Of a stretch of DNA of 49,204 nucleotides, positions 1 to 8,406 are shown piece by piece (the stretch's first letter is position 1; each line of letters starts with the position of its first letter). Both the position numbers and the translations under genes were made by a program. Source of the stretch: Desulfobulbaceae bacterium (GTDB taxonomy: Bacteria; Desulfobacterota; Desulfobulbia; Desulfobulbales; Desulfocapsaceae); assembly GCA_024640625.1 (NCBI GenBank), contig JAHEER010000021.1, positions 1 through 49,204 on the forward strand, read 5' to 3'. The notes below the pieces were generated by a model, which did not search any database, was not told the origin of the DNA, and saw only the letters and a program-made list of their open reading frames with translations.

Positions 1-85
1 TGTTTTGAACTGGCCGTATGTGGCGGTAATGTATCTTGTCGCCGCCATATTTCTGTATGGAGCTGCAATAATTCTAGGGATATAA
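1..85 (+). CDS. C-terminal end of an unidentified membrane protein (partial)
   Basis: An open frame enters from the left edge (codons from base 2) and stops with TAA at 83-85. The 27 visible residues are strongly hydrophobic (…YLVAAIFLYGAAIILGI) and look like a final transmembrane helix ending at the C-terminus. The family cannot be told from this much. It is convergent with the AhpD-like gene at 263-604, with about 180 bases of non-coding sequence between them in which I see nothing definite. Confidence 0.45.
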   Translation, partial: VLNWPYVAVMYLVAAIFLYGAAIILGI

Positions 86-262
86 ACGGATCTTCTCACA
101 CGTAAGCAGATATACAGAGAAGTCAGATTTTGAATGACCAGGGGCAGACATTATGACAGATATTTCAAGTCCTTGTGATATGTCGATATCTGAGAGATGT
201 CCTCTGGCAAAATTTGACCTGCTAATCTAATCTTTCTTTGTTCGCAAACCTCTTAAAATCTT

Positions 263-604
263 TTAGGCCATACAACCGCAAGATTCATTCTCGTTATCTA
301 ATTCACAAGCGCAACCACCTCCTTCTTTTCTCTCAGCGTCAATAGGGCAATCTGATTGTGTTCTGAATCTTTGAAGATGGACTCCCAATAATTTATCGGC
401 AGCTTCCTTCATGTGGTGTGCTGGTTGATCTTTGACGAACTGCCCAATTATAGCAGATTCTCTTATTTTTTTAGGATCAATACCGGCCTTGCTGGCTGTT
501 TCTGCCATCTTTTCGAGGCATGGAATACAGCCAGAAGCGACCGCTGCACTAATACCTACCAATAATTGAGTTTCTTGATCTAACCTTCTGCTCTTCAATT
601 TCAT
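263..604 (-). CDS. AhpD-like / carboxymuconolactone decarboxylase-family protein with Cys-rich tail
   Basis: 113 residues. The start at 604 is chosen because GGAGGG lies 8 bases upstream; an ATG 16 codons earlier has no such site. The core contains SGCIPCLEKMAETASKAGI, the CxxC-plus-helix pattern of AhpD-like members of the carboxymuconolactone decarboxylase fold, where the two cysteines act in thiol-disulfide or peroxide chemistry. The last ~30 residues carry further cysteines (CPID…CACEL…CGC), an unusual tail that could bind metal or form disulfides (inference). It is the last gene of a minus-strand group after a sigma factor (1084-1692) and a small protein (714-902). A role in a sigma-factor-controlled redox or thiol response is likely from context only. 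Substrate unknown. Confidence 0.75.
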   Translation of the reverse strand: MKLKSRRLDQETQLLVGISAAVASGCIPCLEKMAETASKAGIDPKKIRESAIIGQFVKDQPAHHMKEAADKLLGVHLQRFRTQSDCPIDAERKEGGGCACELDNENESCGCMA

Positions 605-713
605 TGTATTGCCCTCCATGTAAAGACTATTGTCGATTTGAAGACCTACCAATTATTACGGCGCCAAATTTACACAGGCGCCAAAGTCTTTTGTATCCTG
701 ACCACCTATTGAT

Positions 714-902
714 TCAGCCTGCCACTTTTAACAATCTCGGTACGCGCTTGTTGGGCTTAGTCACGGTAGTAGAGCTTGGTTCGGTATTAGTTGGCTGAGC
801 CACTTTTACAGATGGAGAAATGGGAATTACTTTGCTGTCCTTGAAACAAATGTCGCAGGGGAAGATCCACCAAGAACCTTCACAAAACTGATATCCTGAC
901 AT
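714..902 (-). CDS. Small conserved-looking protein with CDIC motif, unknown function
   Basis: 62 residues starting at 902, where GGAGGT stands 8 bases before the ATG, a strong site that argues for real translation. The N-terminal part is aromatic and cysteine-containing (FCEGSWWIFPCDIC), giving three cysteines in the first 20 residues. The rest is Thr/Pro/Lys-rich and probably disordered. There is no signal peptide and I recognise no family. It lies between the ECF sigma factor (ends 1084) and the AhpD-like gene (starts 604) on the same strand, so it is probably co-transcribed and may be a partner in the same response. The 181-base gap after the sigma gene leaves room for an internal promoter. 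Confidence 0.5.
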   Translation of the reverse strand: MSGYQFCEGSWWIFPCDICFKDSKVIPISPSVKVAQPTNTEPSSTTVTKPNKRVPRLLKVAG

Positions 903-1083
903 TTTTGTAACCTCCTTTTGTGTTTCATTAAACCAGCGCTTGATTCGCACTTTTACTAATACTGACGAGTGCCAGAGAAAATGGATACACCATCACTGAA
1001 TAAAATATGGAAGCACTGACCTATGATTGACAACTAGGTCTTATCGGAGATGAAAAAATGATCTGGGAGTGAGAGAGGTGGAA

Positions 1084-1692
1084 CTATTTCCTGGGAGTAG
1101 GCTGTTTGCGGTCACAAGCGAGCACACTTCGCTCATCAACGTAAAAATCACAACCTGCAGCAAGGCGTTCCTTCAATTGTTTTCTTGCTCTATGAAGCCT
1201 GATCTTGGCACTATCAAGTGATATTTCAAGTACCTCTGCAATTTCTTTATTCGTGAGCCCTGCAAAATCTTTCAGGACGATAATGGTCCGGTAGTCAGGC
1301 GGTAGCCTGTCTACAAATTCTCGCACACATTCACTCATTTCATTCTGGATAACTTTTTTGTCTGGAGAGTCCAGTGTGCGGCTGGTGCTGGAAACAGGTT
1401 TTTCTGCTTCGGGTACATTTATGGGTAGAGGTGCCAGTGGACCGGCAAAGGAATATTTGAATGACTGGGATTTTAATCTGTCCAAGGCTGTGTTCGTCGC
1501 TACTCTGTAGACCCAGGTGGATAGTTTCGAATCACCCTTGAATGAGCTCAGATTTCTACTGATTTTCTCAAATGCTATCTGAGCTACTTCTTCTGCTTCG
1601 AACTCGCCAACCAGTCGCTTCAAATAATGGAGAATTTTATTATAGAACTCGTCGTAGACCGACGAAAAATTAAGCGCTTGGCTGTTACTCAT
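1084..1692 (-). CDS. ECF-type RNA polymerase sigma factor with two-cysteine C-terminal tail
   Basis: 202 residues with the two-domain ECF layout. Region 2 is at about 10-80 (EEVAQIAFEKISRNLSSFKG then STWVYRVATNTALDRLK). Region 4 is at about 120-180 (DRLPPDYRTIIVLKDFAGL, TNKEIAEVLEISLDSAKIRL, HRARKQLKERL) and contains the helix-turn-helix that reads the -35 element. After region 4 comes a short tail with two cysteines (GCDFYVDERSVLACDRK). No anti-sigma factor gene is adjacent. The tail, and the downstream AhpD-like protein with its own CxxC, suggest direct thiol-based control, which is an inference. No good ribosome site is visible before the ATG at 1692, so the exact start is uncertain. The gene is divergent from the pseudogene and repeat at 1943-2366. 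Confidence 0.85.
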   Translation of the reverse strand: MSNSQALNFSSVYDEFYNKILHYLKRLVGEFEAEEVAQIAFEKISRNLSSFKGDSKLSTWVYRVATNTALDRLKSQSFKYSFAGPLAPLPINVPEAEKPVSSTSRTLDSPDKKVIQNEMSECVREFVDRLPPDYRTIIVLKDFAGLTNKEIAEVLEISLDSAKIRLHRARKQLKERLAAGCDFYVDERSVLACDRKQPTPRK

Positions 1693-2031
1693 TGCAGGAA
1701 AAATGGTAGTTTAACGATGCTCTTTACCTGATGACTCCCACACGTTATCTGCTTTTTTCTATTTGTCGTCAGAAACTATTAAGGATTCCTGAACAGAGCA
1801 CGATCACATGGTAAGGCCTCTGCTAATTATCTACAAGGCTGACCCTAATTGATCAGTCTAGCTGCACATTGTCATAAATTCCCTACCTCGAATTTAAAAC
1901 ACTCCCTCCTGTCCTAATTACCAGATAATGAGCGCAGCATAATCAGAAAAAGGCAACCCGGGCCCCCTACTGGAAAAGAATTAAATATAGAATCGAAACT
2001 ATTTACCTTTTTTCCTGAACTCATACGCTCA
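1693..2031. other. Non-coding stretch between sigma factor and HAD pseudogene
   Basis: A/T-rich and without a plausible gene. It must contain the promoter of the minus-strand sigma factor, but I could not place a convincing -35/-10 pair. The only clear structure is the direct-repeat copy at 1943-2005. Confidence 0.4.
1943..2005 (+). repeat. Left copy of an imperfect ~63-bp direct repeat
   Basis: A 24-base core (1943-1966, containing AGGCAACCCGGGCCCC) is identical to 13533-13556. The next 39 bases align without gaps to 13557-13595, with about 28 matches by hand count. The copies are in the same orientation and enclose the arabinose genes. The left copy ends about 25 bases before the start of the HAD pseudogene. 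Confidence 0.6.
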
Positions 2032-2366
2032 ATGATCGTCATTGCTATGGATACTGCCGGATCGAAAGTTAGTTTTTAAACCGTATTCTGCAGTTAAAAA
2101 CATTTCCAGGCTCTGGTTTCAGGATCGGCTTTTTCGGGAAAACCAGACCCCGCAACGTTCCTGCTGGCAGCTACACATCTTGAGTTGCCCCCCTGGACTG
2201 TCTGGTCATTGAGGATGCACGAGTCGGCATAGAAGCGGCGAAACGCGGTGGCATGAAATACGTGGCCGTATGCCCAACCCATTCTCAAGAAGAACTCGCA
2301 GATGCCGATCTAATTGTAGAGAGGCTCAGCGATCTAACACCTGAAGACCTTAATAGACTCTTTTAA
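2032..2366 (+). pseudogene. Remnant of a HAD-superfamily (beta-phosphoglucomutase-like) phosphatase
   Basis: Reading forward, frame 1 gives an intact HAD motif-III stretch at 2101-2193 (HFQALVSG, GKPDPATFLLAATHLELPP). The reading then shifts by one base at a run of six C (2188-2193) and continues in the next frame to the TAA at 2364-2366 (CLVIEDARVGIEAAKRGG, the motif-IV acidic pair, then ADADLIVERLSDLTPEDL). Upstream in frame 1 a weak continuation (VIAMDTAGSKVSF) is broken by two TAA codons at 2077 and 2095. The N-terminal half with the nucleophile DxD motif is missing. It is a 5'-truncated, frameshifted gene abutting the repeat at 1943-2005. HAD phosphatases of this type act on sugar phosphates, which fits the arabinose neighbourhood. 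Confidence 0.75.
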
Positions 2367-2476
2367 CGCGGTCAGTTTTCTTTTAAGTGTGCGAGCTTGA
2401 GGGTCGGATTAATTACTGGAGATATTCTAGATTATTAAACGCCTTTTACATCCAATGCCCTTGCCTAGTGGATATT

Positions 2477-3457
2477 TTAATATGGCCCGCGGATATGTGC
2501 ATGAATTTGTTCATCGTATAGATTTTGTAAATTCTTATACAAGGCTTCAGGAATTTGCTCCAGATTCGAACTGTCAGCGTTTGTCTTCACCTGCGCCGCT
2601 GAACTCGCTCCAGGTATGACCACTGATACGGCGTCATGGTCAAGTATCCATCGCAACGCCAATTGTGCCATGGAGATATCACCAGGAAGCATCTTCTTTA
2701 TCATTTCAACAAGTTCAAGTCCCTTCGTAAAGGGCAAACCGGCAAAGGTTTCTCCTACATTAAAGCTTGCACCGTCACGATTGTAATTTCTATGGTCTGT
2801 TGGCCTGAAGGTCGTTTGGCGTGTGAACTTGCCGGAAAGCAATCCGCTGGCAAGTGGCAGCCGCGCAATAATACCCAAACCACGCGCCTTGGCCTGAGGT
2901 AGCAGTTCACTCACCATTTTCTGCCGGAAGATATTGAAGATAACCTGAAGCGACAGCAGACCATCCTGTTCCAAGCAGATGAGCCCCTCTTCCACCGTTT
3001 CAACACTTGCACCGAAGTGCCTGATGAGTCCGTTCTGCTGCGCACGCCTCAACCAATTAAAGACATCTCCTTGGCGAAGCACCTCGGTTGGAATGCAGTG
3101 GAGCTGGAGTAAATCAATCGTATCGGTCCCAAGCCTTTTCAGTGATGCTTCAATGGATTGCAATAAAATACTTTCCGAGTAGTTATTAGGATATACACCG
3201 TCACCACGGCCGAACTTGGTCGCCACCACAACGGGTGAGTCACACTCCTTCAGAAAACGGCCGATGAGTTCCTCGCTTTTTCCCGCCCCATAAACATTTG
3301 CGGTATCGAAGAAATTTACTCCATTTTCTACGGCGGTCTTCATGATGGAGATCGCAGTTTCTTCCTTCATCTCCCCAAAGTCGCCACCAAATTGCCAGCA
3401 GCCCAGCCCCACCTCGCTGATAGTAAAACCTTGTTTTCCGAGTTTTCGTGTTTTCAT
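2477..3457 (-). CDS. Aldo/keto reductase
   Basis: 326 residues, a typical single-domain AKR (TIM barrel, NADPH-dependent carbonyl reduction or sugar/alcohol oxidation). The catalytic tetrad is visible: Asp51 and Tyr56 (FDTANVYG), Lys81 (VVVATKFG) and His120 (LLQLHCIP). Cofactor-site elements near the C-terminus (VVIPGASSAAQV) are also present. It is the last gene of the minus-strand arabinose group, 114 bases after the yjfF-like permease, so it may belong to the same transcript. It could act on a pentose or pentose-derived aldehyde, but the sequence does not show the substrate. No terminator is obvious downstream. Confidence 0.88.
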   Translation of the reverse strand: MKTRKLGKQGFTISEVGLGCWQFGGDFGEMKEETAISIMKTAVENGVNFFDTANVYGAGKSEELIGRFLKECDSPVVVATKFGRGDGVYPNNYSESILLQSIEASLKRLGTDTIDLLQLHCIPTEVLRQGDVFNWLRRAQQNGLIRHFGASVETVEEGLICLEQDGLLSLQVIFNIFRQKMVSELLPQAKARGLGIIARLPLASGLLSGKFTRQTTFRPTDHRNYNRDGASFNVGETFAGLPFTKGLELVEMIKKMLPGDISMAQLALRWILDHDAVSVVIPGASSAAQVKTNADSSNLEQIPEALYKNLQNLYDEQIHAHIRGPY

Positions 3458-3571
3458 GTGTTGTCCTTACCGAACTTTTTTAGAAAATACTAAGATCCTC
3501 TAGGTTGTGACACATATTCGCACTATTGGTATTGAACCATTGAAGTGCTTGAAATACCATTTTATTTTGCT

Positions 3572-4540
3572 TTATTTTCCTGCGCCGGCTTTGGACAAAT
3601 ACCGCTGCAGGAGAATGAAGATGAAGAGCAGAACCCCTATGACAATCTTCGTCCACCAGGAACTCAAAGTTCCCTGAAACGTAATAAAGGTCTGAATCAG
3701 ACCGAGAATGAGAACGCCAATTAAAGTCCCTGCTACATAGCCTGAGCCCCCGCTTAACAGCGTTCCTCCGATCACCACCGCTGCAATGACATCCAGCTCA
3801 AGCCCCACACAGGCAAGAGGGTAGCCAGATGAAGTGTAGAGCGAGTAGACAACACCGGCCAGGGCGCTGAGCAGACCGTTGAATGTATAAACAAGAATCT
3901 TGGTCCGGCCAACTGGGAGACCCATGAGAATCGCCGACTGCTCGCTGCTGCCAATGGCGTAGGTGTTGCGGCCAAAACGGGTAAAGTGTTGAAGATAGAT
4001 GCCTACCAGGGTAACGGCGATAAAAATCATTGCGGTAGCCGGCAGCCAGGCCCGAAATCCCAGTGGAATACCAAAATCGATAATGGCGTTTACGGCCGGA
4101 TGCTTGATTGGGATCGCATTGAGACTGACCAGAAACGCCAGGCCCCGCGCCAGAAACATTCCCACCAATGTGACGAGAAAAGGAGGCAGTTCAAAAAAAT
4201 GAATCAGACTACCCATTATCATGCCGAACATCGCTCCCAACCCGAGGCAGATGCTGAAAGCGAGAAGGGGATGGACACCAAAGTCATGCATCATTTTCGC
4301 TGCCAGTACACCGATGAAGGCAACCACTGATCCAACCGAAAGATCGATACCGCCGGAAATGATGACAAACGTCATGCCGATTGCGATAACACCAACGAAG
4401 GCGTTATCGATAAACAGGTTTACAAAAACGCGCAGCGAGAAAAAATTAGAATAGAGGACAGACCCGGCCAGGTAAATGAGAAGAAACACGGCGATGGTTG
4501 CCAGCAGCGGGATATTTTTTTGATTCAAGCGCAGTTTCAT
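3572..4540 (-). CDS. yjfF: Sugar ABC transporter permease, YjfF type
   Basis: 322 residues, almost entirely hydrophobic helices. It belongs to the RbsC/BPD_transp_2 permease family, with the signature GMTFVIISGGIDLSVGSVVA at about 55-75 and a conserved GGTLLSGGSGYVAGTLIG loop near 265. It forms the membrane channel with the YtfT-like permease encoded just upstream, and the two genes overlap by 4 bases (ATGA at 4537-4540), implying translational coupling. In E. coli YtfQRT-YjfF imports galactofuranose. Here, beside araA and araB, L-arabinose (perhaps in the furanose form) is the likely substrate, an inference from context. Confidence 0.87.
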   Translation of the reverse strand: MKLRLNQKNIPLLATIAVFLLIYLAGSVLYSNFFSLRVFVNLFIDNAFVGVIAIGMTFVIISGGIDLSVGSVVAFIGVLAAKMMHDFGVHPLLAFSICLGLGAMFGMIMGSLIHFFELPPFLVTLVGMFLARGLAFLVSLNAIPIKHPAVNAIIDFGIPLGFRAWLPATAMIFIAVTLVGIYLQHFTRFGRNTYAIGSSEQSAILMGLPVGRTKILVYTFNGLLSALAGVVYSLYTSSGYPLACVGLELDVIAAVVIGGTLLSGGSGYVAGTLIGVLILGLIQTFITFQGTLSSWWTKIVIGVLLFIFILLQRYLSKAGAGK

Positions 4541-5583
4541 GATGCCGGCACCTTTTTACGCGCCATCCGGCCCGAAAAGAGCCGGCGAAACTTTTCTGAC
4601 TGAATCAGTGCGACCAGGATAATAACAAACGCTTTGAATACGAGGGTCACCTCCGGAGCGACACCTCTGGTGAGAATGGTGGTTGTAAGGCTCTGGATTA
4701 TAAGTGTGCCGACGATTGAGCCGAAGATCGTGAATCGCCCTCCCCACATGGTTCCACCGATAATCACTGCTGCAATGGCGTCGAGTTCGAGAAAAAGGCC
4801 GGCGTTATTGGCATCGGCTGCTTTGATGTCGGCACAGACAATCAGCCCTGCGAGCCCGGCGCAGAAACCGGAAAAAATGTAAACTGACAGAGTGATCAAA
4901 CGCTCCCGGATACCCATAAAACGACTGGCTACACTGTTCGCTCCTATTGCTTCGATAAACAGACCTAGTCCGGTTCGACGGGTCAGCAGATAGGTCACCG
5001 TGAAAGTGAGCAGGACAAGGATAATCGGGAATGGCAAACCAAACAAAAAGCCTGAACCGATGTACTGGAATGGTTCGTGGATGAAAACGACGATTTGTCC
5101 CTGGGTGATCAGTTGGGCAATGCCCCGACCGGCCACCATCAAAATCAGCGTAGCTATGATCGGCTGGATACCGATAACAGCAACCAGTAAGCCATTCCAT
5201 AGACCAGCCAGCAGCGAGAAAAACAAAGGAATGGACAGAACGAGGAAAAGTGACTGCACCTCTCCGTACTCAAGTACCCCTTTGACATAATCGGGCCGGA
5301 TAACCGTTGCGGCAATTGCTCCGCTGATTGCCATGACTGCGCCGACAGACAGATCGACTCCACCGGTGGCGAAGACCAGCGTCATTCCGATGGCAAGCAG
5401 CATTACCGGAGCCGCTCTATTGGCTATATCAACCAATGACCCGAAAAAGCGGCCATCTTTTATCTCAATGTGAAAGAAACCCGGAGTAAAAAACAGGTTG
5501 AACAGCAGAATACCGACCAGCGCCATCAGGGGCCACAGCATTCTCTGAAAATTTTCGCTTCTAAGCCATTGAACCTGATTCAT
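4537..5583 (-). CDS. ytfT: Sugar ABC transporter permease, YtfT type
   Basis: 348 residues with many transmembrane helices, RbsC-family permease. It contains GMTLVFATGGVDLSVGAVMA and a C-terminal GGTMWGGRFTIFGSIVGTL loop, the equivalents of the coupling regions that contact the ATPase. It pairs with the YjfF-like permease to make the heteromeric channel of a YtfQRT-YjfF system. It overlaps the ATPase gene upstream (4 bases, 5580-5583) and the second permease gene downstream (4 bases), a tight operon. Confidence 0.87.
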   Translation of the reverse strand: MNQVQWLRSENFQRMLWPLMALVGILLFNLFFTPGFFHIEIKDGRFFGSLVDIANRAAPVMLLAIGMTLVFATGGVDLSVGAVMAISGAIAATVIRPDYVKGVLEYGEVQSLFLVLSIPLFFSLLAGLWNGLLVAVIGIQPIIATLILMVAGRGIAQLITQGQIVVFIHEPFQYIGSGFLFGLPFPIILVLLTFTVTYLLTRRTGLGLFIEAIGANSVASRFMGIRERLITLSVYIFSGFCAGLAGLIVCADIKAADANNAGLFLELDAIAAVIIGGTMWGGRFTIFGSIVGTLIIQSLTTTILTRGVAPEVTLVFKAFVIILVALIQSEKFRRLFSGRMARKKVPAS

Positions 5584-7121
5584 GGGTTCACATCCTTGCT
5601 GGCAATAACCTGCATGATAGTGGCCTCTTCCTTAGCCTCACCGGATAATTCTGAAAGAATCTTTCTGTCCCTCAATACGGCAATTCGATCGCAGCAGGCA
5701 ATCACCTCTTCAAGCTCAGAACTGATGAAAAGGATTGCCAGTCCATCCTCGCTAAGACCGAGAATCAATTTTTGGATCTCAGCCTTCGCTCCGACATCAA
5801 TGCCTCTGGTCGGTTCATCAAGGATCAAAAAACGGGGTTCAGTGGCTAGCCAACGAGCAATAATGACTTTCTGCTGATTCCCGCCACTAAGGTTTTTGAC
5901 TGCTTGTGAATCAGAAGGCGTCTTGATATCAAGCAGTTCGATGTATTTCTCAGCAATCTCGCTCTGCCGTCTGCCGGAAAGTGGGCGGAAAATGCCCTGC
6001 CTTGCCTGCAGGGCAAGAATGATATTTTCCCGAACGGTCAGGTCTTCGATAATCCCTTCTTCTTTGCGATTTTCGGGGCAAAAAGCGAATAAATGGCTGA
6101 TCGCCTTGCGAGGTGATGAAATGACGGTCTCCTCACCTTCCAGCCTAATGCTTCCCCCGGTGGACCTATCTATTCCGAAGAGCAGACGTGCCGTTTCGGT
6201 GCGGCCGGAGCCGAGCAGTCCCGCCAGCCCCAGGACCTCTCCTTTATTGATGGCGAGATCAAAGGCCGTCATCGAACCTTTGCGCTCGAGTTGCTTGACT
6301 TCAAGCAACGTTTGTCCTGCCTTCGCCTTTTCCTGCTTCGTTTTTTCGGCCGTCTGTTCCAGGGAAAAGGTTTCGGGGTCCTTGCCGAGCATGTGGGCGA
6401 TCAACTCGATCCTGGGCAACTTATTCGTTTCATATTCACCGATGAACGCACCATTTCTGAGCACCGTTATCCGGTCTGTTATCTCGTAAACCTGATCAAT
6501 AAAATGAGTAACGAACAGAATTCCGATACCATCTTCCTTGAGCTTCCTTATCACTTTGAAGAGTTGAGCGACTTCGGCCAGATCCAGACTCGAGGTCGGT
6601 TCATCGAGAATCAAAACTTTTGCCGAGATTTCCAAAGACCGGGTAATGGCGACGAGTTGTTGAATGGCCACAGAATAGGAGGACACCGGCTGGGTGACAT
6701 CGATGTCAAGATCGAGTCTGCGTATGGCCTGGCGGGCATCGCCATTGATTTGTTTCCAGTCAATGCGCCCCAAGCGCATGGGTTCACGCCCGATATAGAT
6801 GTTTTCGGCAACTGAAAGCGCCGGGATCAGGTTGATTTCCTGGTAAAGGGTGCTGAGACCATGAACAGCCGCCTCTTGAGGTGAAGACAGGGAAAATGGT
6901 TCTCCCTCAAATAAAATCTCTCCGTCGTCCCTTTGGTAAAGACCGGTCAACACTTTGATGAGGGTAGACTTGCCAGCCCCGTTTTCCCCCATCAAACCGT
7001 GTACCTCACCTCGTCGCAGGCGGAAGTCCACCTGATCGAGGGCGAGCACGCCCGGAAAGGACTTGCTCACCCTCTTGATGTCGATCAGTACGTTGTTCCG
7101 ATCCATCTGGATCTGCTCCAC
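5580..7121 (-). CDS. ytfR: Sugar ABC transporter ATPase with two nucleotide-binding domains, YtfR type
   Basis: 513 residues, a tandem ABC ATPase as in RbsA/AraG/YtfR. The first half has Walker A GENGAGKST, a signature-like YSVAIQQLVAITR and Walker B LILDEPTSSLD. The second half has a degenerate Walker A (GLLGSGRTETA), a strong signature NLSGGNQQKVIIARWLA and Walker B LILDEPTRGIDVG. The altered second P-loop is usual for this family and not a sign of decay. It drives sugar import through the YtfT/YjfF pair. It starts 21 bases after the binding-protein gene and overlaps ytfT by 4 bases. Confidence 0.9.
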   Translation of the reverse strand: MEQIQMDRNNVLIDIKRVSKSFPGVLALDQVDFRLRRGEVHGLMGENGAGKSTLIKVLTGLYQRDDGEILFEGEPFSLSSPQEAAVHGLSTLYQEINLIPALSVAENIYIGREPMRLGRIDWKQINGDARQAIRRLDLDIDVTQPVSSYSVAIQQLVAITRSLEISAKVLILDEPTSSLDLAEVAQLFKVIRKLKEDGIGILFVTHFIDQVYEITDRITVLRNGAFIGEYETNKLPRIELIAHMLGKDPETFSLEQTAEKTKQEKAKAGQTLLEVKQLERKGSMTAFDLAINKGEVLGLAGLLGSGRTETARLLFGIDRSTGGSIRLEGEETVISSPRKAISHLFAFCPENRKEEGIIEDLTVRENIILALQARQGIFRPLSGRRQSEIAEKYIELLDIKTPSDSQAVKNLSGGNQQKVIIARWLATEPRFLILDEPTRGIDVGAKAEIQKLILGLSEDGLAILFISSELEEVIACCDRIAVLRDRKILSELSGEAKEEATIMQVIASKDVNP

Positions 7122-7142
7122 CAGAAAATCCGGTGCTGCATA

Positions 7143-8117
7143 TTAATATTTTCTGGTCGGTAAGGTTTCTTCAGCAACTTCAGCAGGGAAAACCCCCTCG
7201 TTGGTCACAATGCGCTTGGGCAGCTCCTTGCCGGCCATCAAATCCTCCACCGCGTCGAAAAGCTGCGGTCCCAGCAATGGGCTGCACTCTACGGTGCAAT
7301 TGATTTTACCTTCGATCATTGCCTCAAAAGCACCGCGCACTGCGTCAATAGAAACGATGATGATATCTTTGCCCGGCTTCAAGCCATACTCCTCAATAGC
7401 CTGAATAGCGCCCAGCGCCATATCGTCATTATGGGCATACAGCACGTCGATCTTGTCGCCTTCAGACTTCAGAAAAGCCTCCATTACTTCCTTACCCTTC
7501 GCCCGGGTAAAATCGCCGCTCTGAGATTTGATGATTTTGAAAGCAGAGCCCTCAGTTACCTCGGCAAAACCGACCTTGCGATCAATAGCCGGTGCCGAAC
7601 CAACAGTTCCCTGCAGTTCTACGACATTGACAACATCGCTGCTCTTGTCCGGGTTTTTCAGGCGATCGTAATTTTCCATGAGCCAGTTGCCGGCCCGTCT
7701 TCCTTCCTCGACGAAGTCAGATCCCATGAAGGTGACCCACAAGCTGTCGTCCTGCACATCGACCGCCCGGTCAGACAGGATAACGGGTATCCCCGCCCGT
7801 TTCGCTTCTTTCAGTACCGGCTCCCAGCCAGTCTCGACTACCGGGGAGAAGGCGATAACATCGACCCCCTGTGAGATAAAACTGCGAATGGCCTTGATCT
7901 GGTTCTCCTGTTTCTGCTGCGCATCCGAGAATTTCAACTCGATATTCGGACGACTTTTTGCTTCAGAGACGATCGAATCGGTATTTGCCACACGCCAGGC
8001 GCTCTCGGCGCCAATTTGAGAGAAACCGACCACAATCTTGTCTTTGGCCAGCGCCGAGCCTGCAATCATCATGCAGGCACAAACAATACAGGCAACAACT
8101 TGAAGCAATTTTTTCAT
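7143..8117 (-). CDS. ytfQ: Periplasmic sugar-binding protein, YtfQ type
   Basis: 324 residues from the ATG at 8117, which follows GGAGGAG by 5 bases; an in-frame upstream extension lacks such a site. The N-terminus is a Sec signal peptide (MKKLLQVVACIVCACMMIAG…ALA). The mature part closely matches what I recall of E. coli YtfQ: VGFSQIGAESAWR, QQKQENQIKAIRSF, SPVVETGWEPVLKEAKRAGI, VVELQGTVGSAPAIDRK, SQSGDFTRAKGKEVMEAF and YAHNDDMALGAIQAI. YtfQ binds furanose sugars. The gene lies after araA-araB, so arabinofuranose binding is the natural reading here. A 289-base gap separates it from araB and may let it be transcribed or processed separately. Confidence 0.92.
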   Translation of the reverse strand: MKKLLQVVACIVCACMMIAGSALAKDKIVVGFSQIGAESAWRVANTDSIVSEAKSRPNIELKFSDAQQKQENQIKAIRSFISQGVDVIAFSPVVETGWEPVLKEAKRAGIPVILSDRAVDVQDDSLWVTFMGSDFVEEGRRAGNWLMENYDRLKNPDKSSDVVNVVELQGTVGSAPAIDRKVGFAEVTEGSAFKIIKSQSGDFTRAKGKEVMEAFLKSEGDKIDVLYAHNDDMALGAIQAIEEYGLKPGKDIIIVSIDAVRGAFEAMIEGKINCTVECSPLLGPQLFDAVEDLMAGKELPKRIVTNEGVFPAEVAEETLPTRKY

Positions 8118-8204
8118 GATACTCCTCCATATTAGAGTTCGTCGAGAATCGAAATAGCTGCAAAGAAAATGAAGTGATCCTCTGCAACCGCTTAGCCGGT
8201 CCAC

Positions 8205-8405
8205 TCAGCGCGAAACCGTAATTGCCTGATACTGCGGGTCGTACAAATTTATCACAACGCTCGCCAGGGATAATGACGACGCATCTCGCCCTTGATCAAA
8301 ATCATTGACAGTGCCGAGTATATTGATGGCCAGGCCTGGTTCAGAAATCTGGCGATTGCACTCACAAGCCTGCTCTTGCAGTGATGTGCAAGGATTCATT
8401 GTCAT
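8205..8405 (-). CDS. Possible 66-codon ORF between araB and ytfQ, doubtful
   Basis: An ATG lies one base after the araB stop codon (TGA 8407-8409), so translation could be coupled, and the frame stays open for 66 codons to 8205. I see no ribosome site. A C-terminal segment, SLSLASVVINLYDPQYQAI, faintly resembles the 'NLxNPE' helix-loop near the end of ROK-family proteins, which would make it a worn fragment. It could equally be chance. If it is not coding, the 289-base gap holds nothing else I can name. Confidence 0.2.
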   Translation of the reverse strand: MTMNPCTSLQEQACECNRQISEPGLAINILGTVNDFDQGRDASSLSLASVVINLYDPQYQAITVSR

Positions 8406-8406
8406 A

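Noticed and set aside
2094..2288. Minus-strand frame of 64 codons
   Set aside because: It is the complement of the HAD pseudogene, which gives recognisable protein motifs on the plus strand; no ribosome site.
5580..7121. Degenerate second Walker A motif in the sugar ATPase as a sign of decay
   Set aside because: The change (GLLGSGRTETA) is normal in the RbsA/AraG/YtfR family.
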